NCBI GenBank assembly: GCA_019638625.1
Contig: JAHBTK010000007.1
Span: forward strand, 248,001-312,000
Source of the DNA: Chitinophagaceae bacterium
GTDB lineage: Bacteria; Bacteroidota; Bacteroidia; Chitinophagales; Chitinophagaceae
Reading direction: 5' to 3'
Length of the DNA: 64,000 nt
Shown: piece by piece, positions 63,801-64,000 of the stretch
Layout: each line of letters begins with the position of its first letter
How positions within the stretch are numbered: the stretch's first letter is position 1
Notes under the pieces: generated by a model
The model's input: only the letters and a program-made list of their open reading frames with translations
Databases searched by the model: none
Told to the model about the DNA's origin: nothing
Position numbers and translations under genes: made by a program

Positions 63801-64000
63801 TCCGCCGCCGCGATGTTGTCTTTCACGGCAAACAAGGAGAAATTTGATGTTGGTGAAGAAATCTCCCTGAACATACCCAGTGGTGAAGGTGGAAGGGCCT
63901 TGATCAGCATCGAGTCCGGAAGCAGGGTATTAAAAACTGATTGGGTGGAAACAAAGCAGGGGCAGACCATCTATACATTCAAAGCGGAGCCGGGCATGGC
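60831..64000 (+). CDS. Alpha-2-macroglobulin-family lipoprotein, N-terminal part (runs off the window)
   Basis: The first 1056 codons of a very large protein; no stop occurs before the end. Lipoprotein signal with lipobox FAAC (Cys29). Successive MG/beta-sandwich domains include DPVYSKYVEAYTSGVV, VHFRLNKVADVPDEL and the characteristic A2M block KGFIYGERGVWRPGDTMYLN, then NMPEGPKPWKF and GGEWGRYLVLAKD. This is the bacterial A2M (YfhM-like) plan, a periplasmic protease trap that may cooperate with a penicillin-binding protein (PbpC). The thioester or bait region lies beyond the window. Some bacterial forms lack the thioester, so that cannot be judged here. There is an Asp/Tyr-rich insertion near residue 465-500. 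Confidence 0.9.
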   Translation, partial: MNSSTPVSFFSVYRRLVFALCCFLFFAACKTGSKINPVDPVYSKYVEAYTSGVVSKTSAIRVRLSSEISTAATLNEPVKDELFSFSPSVKGKTYWVDARTIEFRPDENLKPDQLYTVHFRLNKVADVPDELKTFTFNVQAVKPAFQLQEYGLKVVGNSKEAMLFSGAIETADVEDGAAVEKILDAGFRGKALTVRWEHDEMARLHKFTVDGINRGSEASMLVLNWDGAPLNVNEKSRKEIEVPAVGDFKVLSARAVQDAENYVLIQFSDAVATNQQLSGLINLSNKPDISYSIDGNEVKLYAADNMDGDYTVSVVEGVLNVWAAKLDKVFSGNVFFENRLPSVRMQGRGVILPDAGKLVLPFEAVNLNAVDVSIIKIYENNIPQFLQYNALGGEYDLRRVASPVVKQTIRLDNDKTLDLHRRQKFSLDIDKYLKAEPGAIYHVLIGFRPEYSLYKCITSDKTDEEDEDYYYYNAWYYDESEGSNSLDSDDEFWKAYDSYYPYGYNWRQRNNPCSPSYYSKDKWASRNIMASNIGLTAKRGTDNSMMVAVTNILTAAPMSDVELEVLDYQQQVLHKVKSDSKGWAVFELKKKPHLLVAKKGNEKGYLKLDDGSSLLLSRFDVSGAQVKNGLKGFIYGERGVWRPGDTMYLNFIVEDKAGKLPKDHPVEFNLLTPQGQMYKKDIQKGNEQGFYLFTTSTDMSSVTGNWLARVKVGGAVFEKRVKVETVMPNRLKIDLDFGKNAMLGTGGAGSGTLRSQWLFGAPAKNLKAKVDAVLVSRKTAFKKYPQFHFDNPATQFSSENKTLFDGTLNENGVSPVNARFDVHGAPGMLNASMLVKVFEPGGAFSVGNVVLPYSPYKSYVGINMPEGPKPWKFLMTDKSYELPIVNVDASGDPLSGKQSIAIEMYRISWSWWWDNTGEGLSNFSRDRYSRLTAKDTVSLNNGTGKWNLKAPGGEWGRYLVLAKDMQSGHTTGQVVYFDDPWWQTRGNNDPSAAAMLSFTANKEKFDVGEEISLNIPSGEGGRALISIESGSRVLKTDWVETKQGQTIYTFKAEPGM

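Overview
The window is a 64 kb stretch of a Bacteroidota chromosome, most likely from the family Chitinophagaceae. The evidence is two SusC/SusD outer-membrane uptake pairs, a FecR-type anti-sigma factor, a type IX secretion (T9SS) C-terminal sorting domain, a YbiT-like ABC-F protein, DUF1800/DUF1501 exported proteins, and promoter boxes of the Bacteroidota TAnnTTTG type with almost no Shine-Dalgarno sequences. No tRNA, rRNA, CRISPR array, prophage or plasmid origin was seen.

Layout. 0-6.6 kb: exported protein, Hsp20, bacilliredoxin, Lgt and an outer-membrane beta-barrel receptor. 6.6-7.1 kb: a decayed IS630-type transposase. 7.3-19.5 kb: anmK, an array of DUF4838 genes of which one is intact and two are remnants, a large unknown lipoprotein, and an opposing deoR-susC-susD operon. 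19.6-31.4 kb: FecR, an STN-bearing SusC, a SusD, a purple-acid-phosphatase-like protein with PA14, a secreted propeller/helical-toroid protein and an alpha/beta-hydrolase. 31.6-44 kb: housekeeping and enzyme genes (HPS-like aldolase, GH25 lysozyme, ABC-F, methyltransferases including RlmI and RlmN, two pseudouridine synthases, patatin, DinB, GNAT, dipeptide epimerase). 44-53.3 kb: exported and envelope proteins (DUF1800, DUF1501 with T9SS tail, TPR histidine kinase, L,D-transpeptidase, RlpA, OmpA). 53.3-64 kb: small enzymes, a sugar isomerase/oxidoreductase pair with Tat-like leaders, an ABC exporter, dCTP deaminase, a phosphopantetheinyl transferase and the first 1056 codons of an alpha-2-macroglobulin-like lipoprotein that runs off the window.

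The most interesting proposal is a regulon in the 7.3-19.5 kb region. A distinctive operator-like element, with TGC repeated every 10 bp, lies directly upstream of both anmK (start of the anhydro-MurNAc kinase gene) and deoR. The two copies share 20 of 25 bases in their core. This suggests that the DeoR protein controls itself, SusC/SusD, anmK and the DUF4838 array, which would make the block an amino-sugar or cell-wall-sugar scavenging system. The DUF4838 array has decayed: the C-terminal tail of one paralogue lies before the intact gene, and an internally deleted paralogue lies after it.

A second candidate is the 19.6-31.4 kb locus. It has a signal-transducing SusC and FecR but no adjacent ECF sigma gene. 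Its three secreted hydrolase-like proteins include no recognisable classical glycosidase, so the substrate may be a phosphorylated or esterified polymer. An intrinsic terminator sits between susD and the downstream genes and probably sets their relative expression. All functions are inferred from sequence reading alone; no database search was possible.
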